A stretch of 13,723 bases of DNA from Zygnema cylindricum (GCA_037447655.1 JBBHKE010003176.1:1-13723); one strand, 5' to 3'; positions 1 to 9,466 are shown, counted from the stretch's first letter. The notes: generated from the letters alone by a model not told the origin. A program made the numbers and translations.

Positions 1-1574
1 TAACATTAAAAGCGATACACGGTGTACTGTATTGAATCTGGTGAACCATGTAAGGTGCGTACGATACAGGGCACCAGATATAGAATTTCCGGGGAGTTCA
101 CACTTTTGAACGAAAATCGACCTGGTCTTGACTTCAGGCTTTGAAGTTTGTGCTCTCTCCCTGGAAGGTCCATTTCCCGTTATTTGATAGTCTGTTGTTG
201 GATGTACCGTACCGCTCAATCCTGTAATAGTGTACGTTACTGTGAACCAATGTCATGGCGCCAACTATAATGCAACTGGAATCCCATGTAGAATGACGCC
301 TTAGAGTTATTTCGGTCGATGTCCGGCTTGAATAAAATTCTCAAACATTAGCACTATGCCTGCACTACACAACATGCCTATAATACAGTGCTATGAGATA
401 TAGCGTTGCATGAGTTTCTACATTCTTTGTCTATGTTTACGATGACTGCTTGAAGCTAGTAAGACAAGCATCATGATCGCGGTGTTAAGGCACTCCTTCA
501 AGAGATGGTCACTGAAACTTCTTGATTCGAGTATCCGTTGAGATGATTGAGCAAATTCAATAAATGCAAATTCTGTAGGCAGTGTTGAAAGATACGCTTG
601 ATGTGTGTCAGAACTTCCACCAGAACCATTTTCTATATCAAGATGGCACTCATGGACACAAAAAAAGCTGATACTAAAGGTTTATTGCATAGAGGAACCA
701 TGGTTAACAATGACCAGCTTCTAAAGCATGGGATAGAAAGGGATTGGTACAACACTAAAATAAGAAAAATCCTCATGTGTGGAGGTGATAACTACGTGAG
801 ATTTAAATTCTCCTCTTTGACAAGTAGCTGCAAAAAAGAAGCGAACATCTAGTGTCTTCGTCAACCCTCACAAGTACACCGTGAATTGTTCGTAAAATAA
901 AGAGATTATTGGCAGTGGGTTTATATTAGCATTACTGAATTCTAATGCAGTTCCAAATGATGTGGTTGTTCTTGAAAGTTTTATAAGTATTGGCGTTGAG
1001 AAGAAAGCAATTAGTGTTATCTGTACTATTATGTGGTAAAAGAGGAGGAAAAGAACCGGCACTGGATTAATGTTATTCACGATTATAACGATTTAAAATG
1101 TACTATATTCTCAACATGCAAAAAAAGAATCACATTAGCCATCCAAAACACTTCAAACCAAGTAAAATCTCATCAACAAAAATGACTCTGTCCCACAATT
1201 TCTTACGTATCGTTAACCACACGGTACAGCCTAACATAATTCATTTCGTTTCTTCTCAATTAGGAGGCAAAACTCCCATGTTGCACAACTTGATTAAACA
1301 CTAATTTTAGTTCTACACTCGTTTTTCTCACGAACCTGTATAAAACCTTAGAAGCTGCAACGCCCCACCTCCCTCCGACAAAAAACTTCCTCACAAAACA
1401 AAACCAAACAAAGGACAAAAAAGTCTCTGGACAAAAAAAATTCCGGACAAAAAATTTTCCTGTCAAAACTTTCTCCTGTTTCCTAAGAACCCGCGAGCGT
1501 TTCCTTGACGTGCACGCCTGTGATCCCTCGATCAAAGTAGATATGTATTTGTTTTTTGACGTGTACCAATGGCA
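1..1574. other. Intergenic DNA, no gene recognised
   Basis: No reading frame here has a recognisable domain, and the longest open stretches are about 60 to 120 codons with unremarkable composition. From 1413 to 1454 the motif GGACAAAAAA occurs three times (1413, 1429, 1445) in an A-rich tract, which explains the phenylalanine-rich minus-strand reading across it. I see no tRNA, rRNA or transposon protein. Confidence 0.6.
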
Positions 1575-1630
1575 ATCATCTCGTGGGCCCCAACTCTCCT
1601 CGCGAGGAGAGTTGGGGCCCACGAGATGAT
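1575..1630. repeat. Perfect 56-bp palindrome
   Basis: The 28 bases up to 1602 are the exact reverse complement of the 28 bases from 1603, with no spacer. The centre is CCTCGCGAGG and each arm contains GGGCCC. Pairing stops at the next base on each side (A at 1574, G at 1631). The DNA could extrude as a cruciform, and its transcript would form a loopless hairpin. I do not recognise a known element. Confidence 0.95.
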
Positions 1631-1756
1631 GTGCTCGATTGCTTCGCAGATCTACAATAGTGAAACATCCAACGGTCAGGAATCCCTCCTACATCATTGG
1701 AGCTTCCCGACAGCTTTCCAGTACCGATGTTTCGTCTTACAAAAAAAATATTAATG

Positions 1757-1790
1757 GTACGGATATGTACGGTGCTGTACGGATACGTAC
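1757..1790 (+). repeat. Short direct repeat
   Basis: GTACGGATATGTAC at 1757-1770 recurs with one change as GTACGGATACGTAC at 1777-1790, a period of 20 bases. The second copy is a near-palindrome. No function can be assigned. Confidence 0.8.
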
Positions 1791-2547
1791 AGCGTCCAGT
1801 AGCAAACCTCACTTTTCGTCTAATGGAAACATACCCTTAGATGGTCATACGGTACACAGGAAAATTCAAAGACTGCAAAACTGTTCGGATTTCGGAACAG
1901 CATATGTCACAGGCCGTTTAACACTGAACAATAAAGTAAAAGTAAAAGTAAAAATAAAAACGGAAAACAGGCAATATTTACATTAAAAGGATCCGCTATC
2001 TATCTCTCTGGCTTAAGATCTCCATGTGAATTTAACTCTCTAACTTAATGAGATTGCGCCACATTAAGTTTTGAGGCCATAACTTGTGAGCATGTACCTA
2101 TTCATAGTGTTTGCAAAAATGTCGCAAGCTACACATATCCATGTGACTAAAGACTTTATTGCATCTACTACATTGCAATAATAAAATGCCTTAATCATAA
2201 ACCTTGCTGGTAAAAATGACAAGCTTCAAAAATGACAATTTCCATACAAGATATTGCTCTTTCTTTGGATCCTCCATCTCTGAAGATCTCAAAACTATGA
2301 TACCCTAAGCTGTCCACTCCAATAGACAACTACTGCTTGACATTGCTGATAACCGCTAAGCTATCAAAGTTTGAAAGTTCCTCTACAACTTCACAAGTAA
2401 CGGCACTTTCCCATGTGCTAAAGTTACAGTTATTTTGTGTCGTTTTCCTCCGTAACTTGGAAAAAAACGAAAAAATATGCAGCCGTACCAAAATATTGAA
2501 ATTACTACCGTACAAGTTGCGTTACATTAAAACTTTATGTGTACTAC
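1791..2547. other. Intergenic DNA with one inverted repeat
   Basis: There is no recognisable gene. A short AAAAGT-like run lies at about 1936-1960. At 2042-2070 a 9-bp inverted repeat (AACTTAATG and CATTAAGTT) encloses an 11-base loop. The open frames here are short and AT-rich, with no domain signature. Confidence 0.6.
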
Positions 2548-2587
2548 AGTTTGTCGTCTAGCGCGATGAAGTTTGTCGTCTAGCACG
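2548..2587 (+). repeat. Tandem direct repeat, period 22
   Basis: AGTTTGTCGTCTAGC occurs at 2548-2562 and again at 2570-2584, so two 22-base units lie head to tail. The second degenerates after its first 15 bases. It sits about 30 bases before the second CTCGCGAG palindrome. Confidence 0.85.
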
Positions 2588-2612
2588 TTTCGACTCATTT
2601 TCAAACTTTATA

Positions 2613-2638
2613 TAAAATCACCTCGCGAGGTGATTTTA
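2613..2638. repeat. Perfect 26-bp palindrome with CTCGCGAG core
   Basis: The arms meet without spacer between 2625 and 2626. The central ten bases, CCTCGCGAGG, equal the centre of the larger palindrome at 1575-1630, while the outer arms are AT-rich and unrelated. Allowing single mismatches, the symmetry extends to about 2609-2642. Confidence 0.9.
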
Positions 2639-3121
2639 AATATAGTTCCATGAGGTGAGCGAATAGGCAGACTCTGTCGCACGTGTCAAAAGTTTTTGAC
2701 AATTTTTGTGCGCGGAGTACAAAAAAAAAAAACCACTGCACGTTTACAACCTGTGCATGACTTTTTTCTGTGCGCTTTTTACTGTACAGGGGCTGAGGAG
2801 GGGTCTCGACCAACAGACGCCATTTCGCAAAAGCGAAGTCCCGTGAAAGCGCCTCTCTCTCTCTTCCTCTCCCACTACCGCGTCTATCTCACAATCTTTG
2901 CAACGAAAAACGTCTATAATGGTATCAAATGAAAGATCTATGAAAACGATTTTTTTTTACTTTCTTTGGGCGTATTTTGCAAGTAGAGTGAGAAAAGCCA
3001 AAAAAATAAAATCGGAAAACCATGGCGGAAAGTTTTAGAATTTATGACGTCGGCCCTGTCATGGTTGAGCGTGACGTGTGTGACGTCATAATGTCACAAA
3101 CCCTAAACGTTTGCAATGCTT

Positions 3122-3138
3122 CCACGTTGACAACGTGG
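3122..3138. repeat. 8-bp inverted repeat around ACGT cores
   Basis: CCACGTTG and CAACGTGG flank a single A. Such ACGT-core repeats can bind bZIP or bHLH factors. No gene start is visible nearby, so a regulatory role is only a possibility. Confidence 0.6.
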
Positions 3139-3516
3139 CGTACAGACATTGCGAAGTGACAAAAACTGTTCAGTGTGCGGGTGGACGTCTAAAATTCGAA
3201 GCCGAGTGGAAGTTTCGCAACATTTTGTGTACCGTTTGTGTGTCACATGTTTCGTACATGTCTACGCTTGTCAATTTTTTAAGTAACAAGTTATTTGCGA
3301 TTACATCGGAATGCTCTGAATTTTGTCGAAGAGTCTTCGCTAGAAACAAAGTTACAAGATTAAAGTTTCGGTTACATGGGAAAGTGCCCTAAGCAAAAAT
3401 TTTATAGCAAAATGACAACTAGGCACAAAGTTACAGCACAACAAAGATGCCTTCATCTTCTTAGGTTAAATTATGTACCAACTGGAAAACCTAAACCTCA
3501 CTACACCGCGAATCGT

Positions 3517-3539
3517 AATTAGAGTAAATTACTCTAATT
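3517..3539. repeat. 11-bp inverted repeat, 1-base spacer
   Basis: AATTAGAGTAA and TTACTCTAATT are exact reverse complements around one A. A separate 12-bp palindrome, TCGAAATTTCGA, follows at about 3547-3558. No function is assigned. Confidence 0.8.
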
Positions 3540-3715
3540 TGGTCGCTCGAAATTTCGACTCTATGACATCAAATAGAGTAAACACGTGTACGCGATCTTT
3601 TGTCCACGTGGCGGTATTAATTTTCGTGGTTTGGCACTTTGACTTGAACGATCAACGTAAATAAAACTAGAAACAAACAAATTTGCAAAAAATAATTGAA
3701 AAGAACAAAGAACCA

Positions 3716-3735
3716 TCACGTGCAGCTACACGTGA
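3716..3735. promoter_or_regulatory. Paired inverted CACGTG boxes
   Basis: TCACGTG at 3716-3722 and CACGTGA at 3729-3735 form a 7-bp inverted repeat with a 6-base spacer, so two G-box/E-box cores sit about one helical turn apart. Further ACGTG motifs occur near 3585 and 3605. The geometry would suit a bHLH or bZIP dimer pair, but no promoter or coding start is identifiable beside it. Confidence 0.35.
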
Positions 3736-5253
3736 ATGCGGATGAATGACGACAAAATACGCGACTATAGAAAATGCTAGAATCGGAACCAGCCAAACGT
3801 ACCGAATCGGATCCAATCCCACCAGTACATTTCGTACGGTTTTGAAAAGTGGCAGTTTCAAGCGGCAAACACAGGCTTGCGTTGAAGTTTCCTTCCGTAC
3901 GCATACACGCGTGCGAAGTGCCACGGTCCAACAAAGTGACCAGACCGGCGTGACAAAAGCCGCCAATGACAAAATAGGTACAATTTCCAAATTTGAAAAG
4001 CAGATGCGGACGAGACTGCCGTACGCTAAAGTTCTCTAACCTGTATGTCCTTTTTGGCAGTTAGCAAACGGAAACATTTCAAGAACTTCCGGTGGACTGC
4101 AAACTGGACGGCAAGTTTTATGGTTCTTAAACGACAGTCAAGCCTCCGCGATTGTCATTTTCCACATAAGAAACTCAGCATTATGACGCCATATAGTCTC
4201 CTGATTTAGACGTGATGACATAAGCATAAGTTTACTGCACGCCGGTTTTTGTTGGAACAATCTTAACCAATAAAATCATCGTTTAATACGTGTTTAATCG
4301 GAATGTAGAATATCGCATCGTATCGACTGGCATATCGCATTGGTCCACTGCAAATGAGGGAAGGAGCGACGCGGTTGAAGTAAAAGATGACATCACCGGG
4401 TATAATTACCTACGTCGAATGTTTTAGGGCGTTTGTAACCTTCCCAGTTTGAATCAGGCGCCATGGCCCTTTAATTTAGGGTACACTATCTCTTTCGCCA
4501 ATAATTTCTCCTAGACCCGATCCAGGCAACCAGAGTCATAATAATATAACAAAATTGATGCTTCCACTCTAAAACAGGCGAGTGCTGCAACCACCACAAA
4601 TGGAATCGGTTGCCCATGTTTGCGCAACCGCATCACAGGTAAGACTGCACTTCCAATTGATACAAGTGTTAATAACAATAATCTGATTGATATATTAACA
4701 ACTCATTTTTAAAGGAACACAAATAGTATCGCAAGTGACACGTGAATAATATCGGAGTTAAGAAATTCTTAGTGTGGAAAAGTTATTGGTTTTATCTAGT
4801 CTAATTTAGTCTTTAACAACGTGGCTGCTTTTTAACGGTTTCAAAGAAGATATCAAATAGTATTAATAACACTATTTAATATGCAAGGTTAAGTTTTATT
4901 GAGCTAATATTGTATTGTTAACGCAAAGAGCAATTTATGGTTTATCATGGCATGTACATACTATAAACATTAACGTTATCGTCGATCCAAACCGCATCAA
5001 ACCAAAAAAGTTGAAACATATCGCGTTTTTGCATTATATCTAGAGTAAATTCGCGTCCGAAAAAATTAATGAAAAATCGTTGTTTCACTCGATGTGCATC
5101 GCAAGTTGCTCGATCCACTACATTGAGACCTTCGAGTGGTTTCATGCAAAGGAGGAGAAGATTCCCTCGTGAAGCATAAAGGGATGCGGGTGATAAGGAG
5201 TTTGCCGTCACTGTTGTGGTCGACCGAACCTTTATCAAATGTGGGCGCCCGTT

Positions 5254-5754
5254 TGTAAAAGGGACAAAGTGATCCACACCACACCACAATGCACAGCGGA
5301 AAGACTCCCAAGGATCCCTTCGTAGCAACAGCAAAAGCACACAGCATTCACTAATAAAGGTTGAGCTTTATTAATCGGGAAAACTACAAGTTGAAAGCTC
5401 GCTGCGAAGGTTTACTCAAAAAGAGTTGTCTACTGACTAAGACTACTTGACTATTTAAACTCACCAGCTGCTTGTCAACCTATACCACACTTATGTACAT
5501 GTGGACCTTCACGGTCAACGGAGATCTATCTAAACTATCTTCTAGAACTATACAGGTTAATCTAAATTCTACAACGTTGCTATACTGCTACGCTCCGTTG
5601 CTACGTTGCGCTACGAAGTCGCTGCGCTATCCCGCTAAGTTGCTACGCTGCAATGTTACGCTGGTCTGGCATCGCAGCTGCGCTGCTCCAAAATCGCAAC
5701 TATCGCAGTCTCGATTCTAGCCACTGAAGTACTCCGCTCTGTAACCCTGTTACA
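5254..5754 (-). mobile_element. Probable 3' LTR of an older host retroelement
   Basis: Read on the minus strand it begins TGTAACAGGG at 5754 and ends CCCTTTTACA at 5254. The ends are inverted repeats matching at nine of ten bases, with the TG...CA termini of LTRs. Inside, in minus-strand order, are a U3-like GC-rich tract full of GTAGC/GCAGCG motifs (about 5580-5720), a TATA-like TTTAAATAG near 5450-5458, and AATAAA at 5367-5372. This is the usual U3-R-U5 order. The AATAAA lies in an inverted repeat that also gives AATAAA on the plus strand at 5353-5358. The partner LTR is not recognisable in the window, so target duplication and length cannot be confirmed. A different left boundary is possible. 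Confidence 0.5.
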
Positions 5755-5775
5755 GTGCCTCCCACTAAAGATTCA
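5755..5775 (-). other. Putative polypurine tract of the host retroelement
   Basis: Directly upstream of the putative LTR, in minus-strand order, is a purine-rich stretch containing AGTGGGAGGCAC. Its place between the terminal stop codon at 5799-5801 and the LTR start fits the plus-strand priming site of an LTR retrotransposon. The call depends on the LTR assignment. Confidence 0.4.
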
Positions 5776-5798
5776 GCGTCCCGCTGAACATTACTTAC

Positions 5799-6310
5799 TC
5801 AGGGAAGTTGGAGTTGGCGGAGGATTTCGTAGATCTCCTGTCGATACTCCTCAAACTCCTCCCGCAGGGTGTCCTCTTGGTTTTGGAGGTGTTCGCATCG
5901 AGTCTCCAAAAGGGCGATGTGGCGATTCGCCGCTGCCAAACGTCTTCGAATGATCCGATCCCGAAGTTAGTCCTCTCCCTAATCTGGTGCGGCTGCGGTC
6001 GCTTCTAGTTGTGGCGGGGCGACCTCATGTGCTGGTGCTTCAGGTGTCGGACTTTGGGGAGCTTCGGGCTCATTGACCGGTTCGGCTTTTTCTTCCCCCT
6101 CCTCTACTAGTTCCCACCGAGGTACATTCCCCAACTTGAAGGAGAAATGTTTCTTGGCTGCTCAGGCCTGCTGCAAGGTGTTTTTCTTGGCCAATTAAGT
6201 GCTCGTACCTCGGTTGTGACTTCCGCCCGAGATATGATGTCGTAAAGACGAACATCCGATGGGTGATATTGGTGGAGCAGCCCAGGAACATCCACTCTCT
6301 ACCGATAGTG
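5799..6310 (-). pseudogene. C-terminal half of a broken coiled-coil ORF
   Basis: This is the downstream part of the reading frame that the copia element split. From 6310 the frame continues the one ending at 12507 on the other side, across one copy of the target duplication. A TAG follows at 6299-6301. An open stretch then runs to about 6195, where a frameshift moves to the frame carrying the rest. There is a TGA at 6162-6164, then an acidic Glu/Pro/Ala-rich linker with a PTPEAPAHEVAPP-like run, then TAG at 5979-5981 and TAA at 5967-5969. Next comes a strongly charged segment with heptad-like Leu and Glu (LREEFEEYRQEIYEIL), ending at TGA 5799-5801. The C-terminal coiled coil and the LTR 45 bases downstream suggest a Gag-like or accessory ORF of a non-autonomous LTR element. 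I recognise no family. Confidence 0.5.
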
Positions 6311-6315
6311 GTCCT
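6311..6315. repeat. Target-site duplication, left copy (GTCCT)
   Basis: GTCCT lies immediately outside the left LTR and is repeated exactly at 12507-12511 outside the right LTR. Five bases is the usual duplication made by copia integrases, and it fixes both element boundaries. Confidence 0.9.
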
Positions 6316-6840
6316 TGTTGTTCTACAACCACCGTTGCAAGAGGAGAACCAACAGTAGTAGTGGAAGTAGACATGAAAAACAACTGAAACTATCAAAGTA
6401 CCTACTCAACAACCAAATTTGAACTGACACAAAATATGACTCACAAAGCCAATAAGCCTCAAATTTGCCACAGTGATAGAGAATACAGTAAATTGACAAT
6501 TTCCAAAATTGCACCCCAAATGGTTTTTGAAAACCATAAGATATGATGTTTGGAAGTCACGCAAAAAGTGCCATTAGAAAACCATATTCCCAAAACTGGA
6601 TGCTACAAAATTGGCTAAGTCCTAAGTTATATGCTCACAGTGTGTATCTACTGATCTACACTAATTTGGGTTACAGTTACTATAGTTATTATCCTGACTA
6701 ACGATAAAGCATCCTATCCGTACGTCATTGTACCTCAAAATCCTAATTATTATTTTCTAAAAACTTGATTAATGGAACACTATTTTTTATTACACTAAAC
6801 TACAAAACAATGTTATTCAGATATTTCCAGATATTGAACT

Positions 6841-6880
6841 GTACACAAAACGTTCCAACCGTACACAAAACGTTGCAAAT
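6841..6880 (+). repeat. 20-bp tandem repeat in left LTR
   Basis: GTACACAAAACGTTCCAACC at 6841-6860 is followed by a second copy at 6861-6880 with C to G at ACGTTG and a changed end. The same pair exists in the other LTR, so the duplication predates insertion. Paired ACGTT-containing units resemble LTR enhancer repeats. Confidence 0.85.
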
Positions 6881-6942
6881 GCTTAGTCAGCGGTAGTCGC
6901 TAAAGTCTAGCCAAATGTGGTCGTGCAGTATGAAGCACCTGA

Positions 6943-7022
6943 GTGATTCGTCACTTGTGGTCCCACGCCAATCACGCTTGTGGTCCCTCGTGAATCACGC
7001 TTGTGGTCCCAGGTGAATCGCG
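6943..7022 (+). repeat. 23-bp tandem repeat array in left LTR
   Basis: Two full units (6965-6987 and 6988-7010), each ending CTTGTGGTCCC, are preceded by a diverged unit (6943-6964) and followed by a 12-base partial unit. The array is conserved at 12106-12185 in the other LTR. Its place in the LTR suggests a transcriptional enhancer, which is inference. Confidence 0.85.
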
Positions 7023-7344
7023 TCTGTTGGAACAAATTCAATCGACGATGGTACCGTCGAACTGTTCCATATATTTCCGGAATACCCTGTTCAGATCCCG
7101 CTCGTCCGATCTTGTGAATCGAATCGTCAATTGCGTGACATGTGTGGCTGACTGTCGGCGCCACTCCGAAGAACCTGTATACGTTTTTTTGCCGACACGT
7201 GTCTTTGTAAAAGTACAATACACTCTACTGTACTTTTTGCTACTGTAACGCTAATGAAGGTAAGTATTACAATAAACAACATAAAAAATATTCTAAGTTA
7301 TTTTTACTTCTATTTAATGAAATAAAGATTTATAAATTACAACA

Positions 7345-7359
7345 CTCCTCTAAATCTTT
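7345..7359 (-). other. Polypurine tract of the copia element
   Basis: On the minus strand the bases directly before the 3' LTR read AAGATTTAGAGGAG, ending flush with the LTR terminus TGTTGT. Position and purine content fit the plus-strand primer of a copia element in minus orientation. The pol stop codon lies just upstream at about 7368. Confidence 0.75.
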
Positions 7360-7367
7360 AGACTCAG

Positions 7368-8090
7368 TTACTCACTTAGTCCAATAACATCTCTGACAAA
7401 CTGTAACTTAGGAGCAGGAAGGTCTTTTGTTAACATGCCAGTCACCATTTTCTCATCCAACAAATAACACAATTTAACGACTTTTGCAAGTACTTTTTCC
7501 CTAACAAAGTGAAGTCTAACATCCATGTGTTTTCTCTTAAAGTGATGGCTGGGGTTAGAGGCAATTGCAATGGCAGCCTGGTTGTCACACCAAATAGTTT
7601 GAGGACCAGTTTGCATATACCCAAAATCTTGTAAAACGAACTTGACCCATAGGAGCTCCTTGAAGGCGGAAGCTGCTGCCATATATTCTGACTCCATTGT
7701 GGATTGAGTGTAACCTTTTGTTATTTGCTACTCCAACAGCAAGTTCCATCTCCAATCTTGAGAACAAAGCTGGTCGTAGATTTTCGGTTTGGCATGTCTC
7801 CATAGCTAGCATCGCTCCATGTTTGTATTTTCACTTCTCCTCCTCTGAGTACAAGTTTGAGATTTCGAGTATCTGCAAGATATCTCAACACCCTTTTTGC
7901 TGCTTCCCAATCTGCCATTTTAGGATTCTGCAGACTTCTACTCAAGACTCCCACAACTGCAGCAATGTCGGGTCTCGTACAGTCCATAGAATATGTAAGA
8001 CTTCCAACTACCTGTCTATATGGCTTTGAAGCCATAAACTTTTCCTCACCTGTCTCTAGACTCTCACAAACGTTTTATGCATGAGTTTGA
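7368..8090 (-). pseudogene. RNase H domain of copia Pol (broken)
   Basis: This is the C-terminal part of the polyprotein, which removes the RNA strand during reverse transcription. Two frames are needed. One runs from about 8085 to 7724 and holds the RT-RNase H connection (YRQVVGSLTYSMDCTRPDIA) and the first acidic motif (WSDASYGD), then ends CCWSSK at TAA 7721-7723. A one-base deletion near 7710 moves the frame to the second part, which holds the ESEYMAAASAFKELLW motif, WCDNQAAIAIASNP and HMDVRLHFVREKV. It ends with a natural stop at 7368-7370, just before the polypurine tract. The acidic catalytic residues of copia RNase H are readable. Upstream, the junction with RT needs another frame change near 8075. 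Confidence 0.9.
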
Positions 8091-9027
8091 CTCAATTCCT
8101 TCCAATTTTTGCCTAATTTCAATGGGAGATATATATCCTTTCACATCTTTCATTTCAAATCTTTCAAGCTTGTTACCTATTGCTTCTTTCTGAGTCAAGA
8201 TAATCCGACTTTTGTTTTTGTCTCTTTCTTCCTGTATACCTAAGATATACTTGGCCTCTACGAGGTCCTTCATCTCAAACCTAGACCTTAAAGCCGTTTT
8301 AATGCGGTTTATTTCACCCATTCACTTACTTATTAATAATAGGTCATCCACATATACATCAATGTAAAACATCCCATCCTCCCCTTGTAGTACATATACA
8401 AAATGATTTGAGCTAATTCTAGTCATAAACTCATCTAACTTCAAATTCCATTGTGTGGGGGCTTGTTTCAGCCCATACAAAGATTTCATCAGTTTACACA
8501 CCAATTCCACCTTTCCTTTTTCTACATACATATCAGACTGTTTCATGTAGATGGTCTCTTCTAATTCTCCATTCAAGAAAGCAGTTTTGACGTCCATTTG
8601 ATGTATTTCTATATTCTCAATAGCCGTTAGACTTAGCAAGATTCTGACAGTAGGAAATCTAACAATTGGAGAGAAGGTTTCTTCAAAATCAATACCTTCT
8701 TTTTGATTATACCCCTTGGCCACTAGTCTGACGTTACACCTTTCAATGGTGTTGTCCGGGTTCAACTTCACTTTGAATACCCATGTGCTGCCAATGGCTT
8801 TTTCTGCCTGGAGGAAGATCCACGAGCTCCCACGTCTGTGCCTCCATAATAGATTTCATTTCCTCGTTCGCCGCCTCGATCCAATGATTTCTCTCAAGTG
8901 ATGAAAAGGCCTTCTGAATTGTTAAAGGCTCCTCTCTAGCTGGAGAAAAAACAAAGTGAGAGCTTTCTTGTAGAGGGCTCCTAGATCTCTTTCCCCCTAG
9001 AAATTCCAAGGCTGAAATCGTCGGCAA
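8075..9027 (-). pseudogene. Reverse transcriptase domain of copia Pol (broken)
   Basis: The RNA-dependent DNA polymerase of the element. An N-terminal segment from about 9000 to 8804 reads through the WIEAANEEMKSIMEAQTWELVDLP motif typical of copia RT starts. A one-base expansion of a T5 run at 8799-8803 then shifts the frame. The main part follows with NVRLVAKGYNQKEGIDFEETFSP, motif A (QMDVKTAFLNGELEE, catalytic Asp codon at 8592-8594), the KSLYGLKQAP motif, and motif C YVDD (codons 8343-8354). TGA at 8322-8324 breaks the chain right after YVDDLLLISK. The thumb region (ALRSRFEMKDLVEAKYILGI) continues in the same frame to about 8080. Catalytic residues are kept, but the frame is not. Confidence 0.93.
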
Positions 9028-9466
9028 TCCGATTTGACTGCGTTGGCTGATCCGCGACCTGTGGTGTAATTGTTTTTTCCGCCTGAGCTGGAACTTGTGG
9101 GGAAGCCTCCTGTGAAGTCACTAAAGGAACAGAAGGAAGAGTAGTCCCACTTTGATGTGGAAAGTAAACTCGTTGTGTATGGTGAAAAATGACATATTCC
9201 TGTTTTTCCTTTGCCGGTTTGTCTGGCACTTGAAAAGAGTCAACCGAATCCATCTCATCTTTATTCTGGATATTTCTAAAGATATCCACTTTTTGTTTCT
9301 CAAATACAAAAACTGTATAACCTTTTGCATTAGCATCATACCCCATGAAAATTCCTAGTAAGCCCTTAACATCCATTTTCCATCTATCCTATGAAGTATC
9401 TATAATAAAACACTTGCTTCCAATGATCTTAAAGTGACTAACATCAGGTTTCTCTCCTGTCCATAG
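8981..9466 (-). pseudogene. Integrase C-terminal SH3-like domain and linker
   Basis: This continues the integrase frame after the TAG at 9467-9469. It begins with the LWTGEKPDVSHFKIIGSKCF motif typical after the copia integrase core. A second TAG at 9389-9391 follows, then KGLLGIFMGYDANAKGYTVF, the GIFLGY-type motif of the SH3-like domain in copia polyproteins. A poorly conserved Gln/Pro/Ser-rich linker to RT follows. The frame is lost near 9000, where the RT segment resumes in a different frame. Confidence 0.85.

Larger units (their letters stand above)
2639..5253. other. Intergenic DNA, no gene recognised
   Basis: No domain is recognisable on either strand. The region has homopolymer runs (A at 2721-2732, T at 2951-2958), a CT-rich tract near 2850-2880, a telobox-like AAACCCTAA at 3098-3106, and several small inverted repeats listed separately. 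A good 5' splice-site match (CAG then GTAAGA) lies at 4636-4644, but I cannot connect it to a gene. Confidence 0.55.
6316..7344 (-). repeat. Left LTR (3' LTR of the copia element)
   Basis: The segment has TGTTGT/ACAACA ends and aligns along its whole 1029 bp with 11465-12506. In element orientation it follows the polypurine tract. It holds the same internal repeats as the other LTR. It also carries an intact short frame from ATG at 6374 that reads MSTSTTTVGSPLATVVVEQQ to the LTR end and then into the host sequence. The plus-strand TATA-like box of the right LTR is degraded here (TGTAAAAG at 7206-7213). Confidence 0.93.

Noticed and set aside
598-852. An 84-codon plus-strand frame
   Set aside because: Lys/Thr-rich with no domain signature, no neighbouring gene structure, and a length expected by chance in AT-rich DNA.
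4945-5340. A 131-codon minus-strand frame
   Set aside because: No recognisable domain. It starts inside the putative LTR and crosses its boundary at 5254. A second overlapping frame of similar length exists, so this is probably chance.
6070-6396. A 108-codon minus-strand frame starting in the left LTR and running into flanking DNA
   Set aside because: It crosses the LTR/host junction created by insertion. A different frame in the flank agrees better with the broken ORF.
6943-7022. Short repeat array considered as CRISPR
   Set aside because: The units are contiguous 23-bp tandem repeats without spacers, inside an LTR of a eukaryotic retrotransposon.
7003-7248. An 81-codon plus-strand frame starting at 7003, with an equal-length counterpart at 12166-12411
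   Set aside because: It lies in the LTR, so the second copy is explained by LTR duplication. About 13 of 81 residues differ for roughly 20 base changes, so there is no sign of selection on the protein, and no domain is recognisable.
7345-7370. A conventional TGG-type primer-binding site, sought next to either LTR in either orientation
   Set aside because: No TGG-starting tRNA 3'-end complement is present after either LTR. The polypurine tract beside the left LTR fixes the minus orientation and leaves the half-tRNA site as the candidate.
7697-8029. Plus-strand frames across the pol region (also at 8716, 9152, 10125, 10744)
   Set aside because: These are shadows of the RNase H, RT, integrase, protease and Gag coding frames on the minus strand.
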